DNA of 64,000 nucleotides from positions 10,619,411 through 10,683,410 of the forward strand of contig CM038467.1 of the NCBI GenBank assembly GCA_021464415.1, read 5' to 3'. The stretch is from Lonicera japonica (Eukaryota > Streptophyta > Magnoliopsida > Dipsacales > Caprifoliaceae). Numbering within the stretch: position 1 is the first letter of the stretch; each line of letters starts with the position of its first letter. The notes below the pieces were generated by a model. That model was given only the letters and a program-made list of their open reading frames with translations. It was not told where the DNA came from and did not search any database. Positions 61,196 to 64,000 of the stretch are shown here, in pieces. The position numbers were made by a program, and so were the translations under genes.

Positions 61196-61560
61196 CAGGG
61201 TTTTGTAATTACTAATTAGGTTATGTAATTGGTTTAGATGTTGCCTCAGCTAGAACATCCGCCCCCTTTTCTTTTTCCGCAGTAATTCGTAGCAGCTCAT
61301 TTTCTTTTTCATCTTCTTTCGCAACAGCTCAACTTCCTTTTCTTTTTATTCCACAACTCATTTTCTTCTTCTTCTTCTTCTACAGCTCTGATTCTAGGTT
61401 AGATTTCTTTCTTATACTATTTTTTTATTATTATTATTTTGAATATTAAGATTTAGGTATTTTCTTGAATTTGACTTATTTGGTTTTTTGATAATATTGA
61501 TTAGTATAGATGTTTGTTGGTTATTGAGATTTTTTTGTTTATTAATATAATGTGTTGAGA

Positions 61561-62290
61561 ATTACAAATGATTTGTCACTAGCATTACAGAAGAAATACC
61601 AAGACATTGTAAATGCCATGTCTCTCGTAAGAATAACTAAGTTACGTCTCCAAAAGTTGAGGGATGATGGATAGGAATCTTTGCTAAATACGGTGTTTTT
61701 ATTTTTGCATAAGCATAATATAATAATCCTGAACATGGAGGATTCGTTTTTAAAGTAAAGAAGATTACGTCGCAATATGGAGAAAACACAAATATGCATT
61801 ATTATTATGTTGAAATGTTTTACACCCATGATAGATGTTGCTGTGCATGGCTTGCCCTTGATCTAAGAGATTCATTCTCCACTTTTGATAAGATAAAATT
61901 GCTCCAATTTATCGAGTTTTATCCATTCGACTTCTCAATAATAAATTTAAGTGCACTTGAATATCAACCTAATAACTATATTTTGGATGTGCGTTCGAAT
62001 GACTAATTCTTAGTAGTGATGAAGGGTAGTGGGCTTGCTAAGAAAATGATTCAATTGAAAAAGTATCATACATATTCATTAGTTTATATGATCATCTCTA
62101 CTTTTACCTGTTATAATTGCAACAGTTGAAAATGTTTTTACTGCAATGAAATTAATCAAGACTCAATTACAGAATTAGTTGGAAAATGATTTCATGAATG
62201 ATTGTTTGATAACATATATCAAGAAAGACGTGTTTGAAACTATCGACAATGAAAATATCATTTAACGTTTTCAAAATATGAAATCTTGAA
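61561..62290 (+). pseudogene. Decayed hAT transposase (ZMYM/TTF-type), C-terminal part
   Basis: In pieces across frames: ALQKKYQDIVNAMSLV and KLRLQKLRDDG (61584-61669), then the HYYYVEMFY and LDLRDSF regions (61796-61878), FYPFDFS (61918-61938), and the hAT dimerisation segment with TAMKLIKTQLQN and ENDFMNDCLITYI (about 62108-62220). The order and spacing match plant hAT transposases related to ZMYM1/TTF-type proteins, from family knowledge. Stop codons and frameshifts break every segment. Confidence 0.85.
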
Positions 62291-62399
62291 AGGGAATATT
62301 ATAACTAAACATATCATTTTGATTTTTGATGAATAAGAAGTTAAGTATTTTAATATCATATTTTGATTTTGGCCTTATTGTAATATATGCAAAAAATTA

Positions 62400-63593
62400 G
62401 GAGGTGTATTCAATTCAGATTTTAAAAGATTTTAACTGACTTTTTAAAATCCGTGGATTTTGTTAAGTCTATTGATTGTTTTAAATCTTTATAGAATCTG
62501 ACAGATTTTAATGCATGGATTCTTTTGAATTTATGCAGATTTTAATAAGTCAATAGATTTCTGCAGATTTTAATAAGTTCATCAAAAAAATAAAAAATAA
62601 AAAGACAAAAGACAAACAATAAAATAAATTAATTACGAGTTTAAAGTAACATTATCAAAAATGTAAAGACAATTAACGAAATACATTATAAAAATTCATA
62701 CTCCTCCATTCAACCATCATTATGATTATCATAACCCTCTTTATTTTCATTGTTGTCCTCTTAATTTCCATTATCATTACAAAGTGAATATGAATAACAT
62801 TATTATTTCAGTGTATATCAATTAATTTAAAATCCACGTTTGAATCAAATTGAGTACTTAAATTTTTTGAAATTTTGGCCAGATTACTATCTGGAGTATT
62901 ATAAAAGTGTAATAATGCATGCTGTGTTAGTCCATGAAATGAATTACCAAAAAAAAAATGTTATGTCCCTAACCTTCACTTACAGTAAAAAATTAACAGT
63001 TATTACATAATAATTGAACCGAATTTTACTTTTGTAAACCGACTTTAACTATGGATGATTTTATACACCAACAAAATTAGACTTCTCACCCTTACTAGTA
63101 TTTTTTAATGAAATTGATATGAATTGTTTTTAAAAATTTGAACGATAATTAGCGGTCTAACCATTCTCAATTATGTTAATGCATGATAACCACATTATTA
63201 GTAAAAGAGAGAATAAAGACTTTATAGGGATAAAGAAAAAATTAATGCTTTCATCACATAATAAGAAATTTGAATTTTGAGAGAGAGAAGGGGAAGAGGG
63301 GAAAGAGAGAATGTTGAGTAAAGTTGTTAAAAGAATTAGAAATCCATCTGAAATATCTGAATAAGTGAGAAGATTTCAAGATGAATTTTTATGTACAAAA
63401 AAAGCTTTACAATCTACCAAAATCCACCAATAATTAAAATCCTACAAAGTTCTTAGACTTTTGAATACATCAAGATTTTAAAATCTCAATTGAATACATC
63501 ATGATTTTAAAAGACTTTTTAAATCTCAATTGAATACCATGAACTTTAAAAGTTCATAAAAGTCCTATAGATTCTAAATCCAATACACCCCCC
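62400..63593 (+). mobile_element. Harbinger-like nonautonomous element, copy 3 (1194 bp, longest clean copy)
   Basis: Left GGAGGTGTATTCAATTCAG, right CCAATACACCCCCC, TTA on both sides (62397-62399 and 63594-63596). Terminal parts contain tandem TTTTAAAAGA and CAATTGAATAC words. The interior contains the segment missing from copy 2 and present, inverted, in copy 1. No transposase ORF. Confidence 0.9.
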
Positions 63594-63596
63594 TTA

Positions 63597-64000
63597 GTCT
63601 TATTAATTTGATCTCACCTGAAATTTATTTCTAACTCCGCCTCTGGATACAAAAAAATTGGTTTGAATCACATCCTAGTAACCTTCCATATCATTCAACT
63701 GTAATAATATATAATGAAAAGGGAACATATTTCCATTTCCCAGTAGAAATTACATGTAAAAAAAAAGAAAAAATGAAAAGAGATCTCTCTTCTATATGCG
63801 TCCCTTGTTCAGCATCAAGGAGCCTTCTGTAGTACATTAAACTTCCATTACATATATTGAAAATAGGATTGAAACTAGAATTCTATATTGCAACTGACAA
63901 GCACCCAATGAACTAGGAAAGTTGAACATATATATTTCCATGAATTTACTTTCACAGCAACTTCGTAATGAAAAGAAAACTAGTGACCTGCTAGCAGTAA
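63597..64000. other. Right edge of window, nothing assigned
   Basis: No open frame or element end is supported. Composition is slightly less extreme than neighbouring DNA, so a gene flank beyond the edge is possible. Confidence 0.35.

Overview
This window is nuclear DNA of a flowering plant, most likely a eudicot. It is strongly AT-rich, its genes have GT-AG introns of 60 bp to nearly 3 kb, the protein families are plant-specific, and most of the sequence is plant-type mobile DNA: short TIR elements (MITEs), LTR remnants, LINE and SINE insertions, and Helitron ends. I cannot name the species.

Four protein genes are supported. (1) 3775-8522 (+) is a six-exon AGC kinase of the plant S6 kinase family, acting downstream of TOR and PDK1. 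(2) 18923-19348 (+) is an intronless gene for a 141-residue protein that I do not recognise. (3) 25975-28057 (-) is a three-exon SHAQKYF-class R1-type MYB repressor of the MYBD type, with a 5'-truncated RTE LINE in its second intron. (4) 51920-57937 (+) is a four-exon gene for a basic coiled-coil, probably nuclear, protein of unknown function. Its first and last coding exons are only 5 and 12 codons long (the last count includes the stop) and are easily missed. All exon joins were chosen by hand from splice sites, reading phase and family resemblance. No transcript was available.

The rest is mobile-element strata. 1-1375: decayed reverse-transcribing element (minus strand) with a tRNA-Met primer-binding site. 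2184-3437, 47722-48577 and 62400-63593: three copies of one Harbinger-like family. 9600-12647: Helitron ends with a nested hAT MITE. 14224-17478: a 350-bp inverted repeat enclosing a MITE and LTR-like DNA. 20387-25682: a run of MITEs plus an alternating palindromic array at 23060-23290. 28388-29563: two large hairpin structures upstream of the MYB gene. 30092-30750: hAT MITE with a perfect 8-bp target duplication. 33157-35432: a MITE and a foldback element. 39130-44393: two LTR-like blocks. 44816-51591: more MITEs, some nested. 58572-62290: L1 LINE remnant, a solo LTR and a hAT transposase pseudogene.

The genes do not form a pathway. The kinase is a growth and nutrient signalling component, the MYB is a transcriptional regulator, and the other two are unassigned. 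The most notable point is how closely transposons sit to gene control or splicing signals. A LINE lies 3 bp inside a MYB splice donor and appears to have preserved it through its target duplication. A 93-bp SINE-like insert with a perfect 16-bp duplication lies in an intron of the coiled-coil gene. A hAT-like element carrying gene-like sequence lies in kinase intron 1. I found no clearly new biological system. The strongest leads for novelty are the MYB-LINE configuration, the paired hairpins upstream of the MYB gene, and the alternating inverted array at 23 kb.
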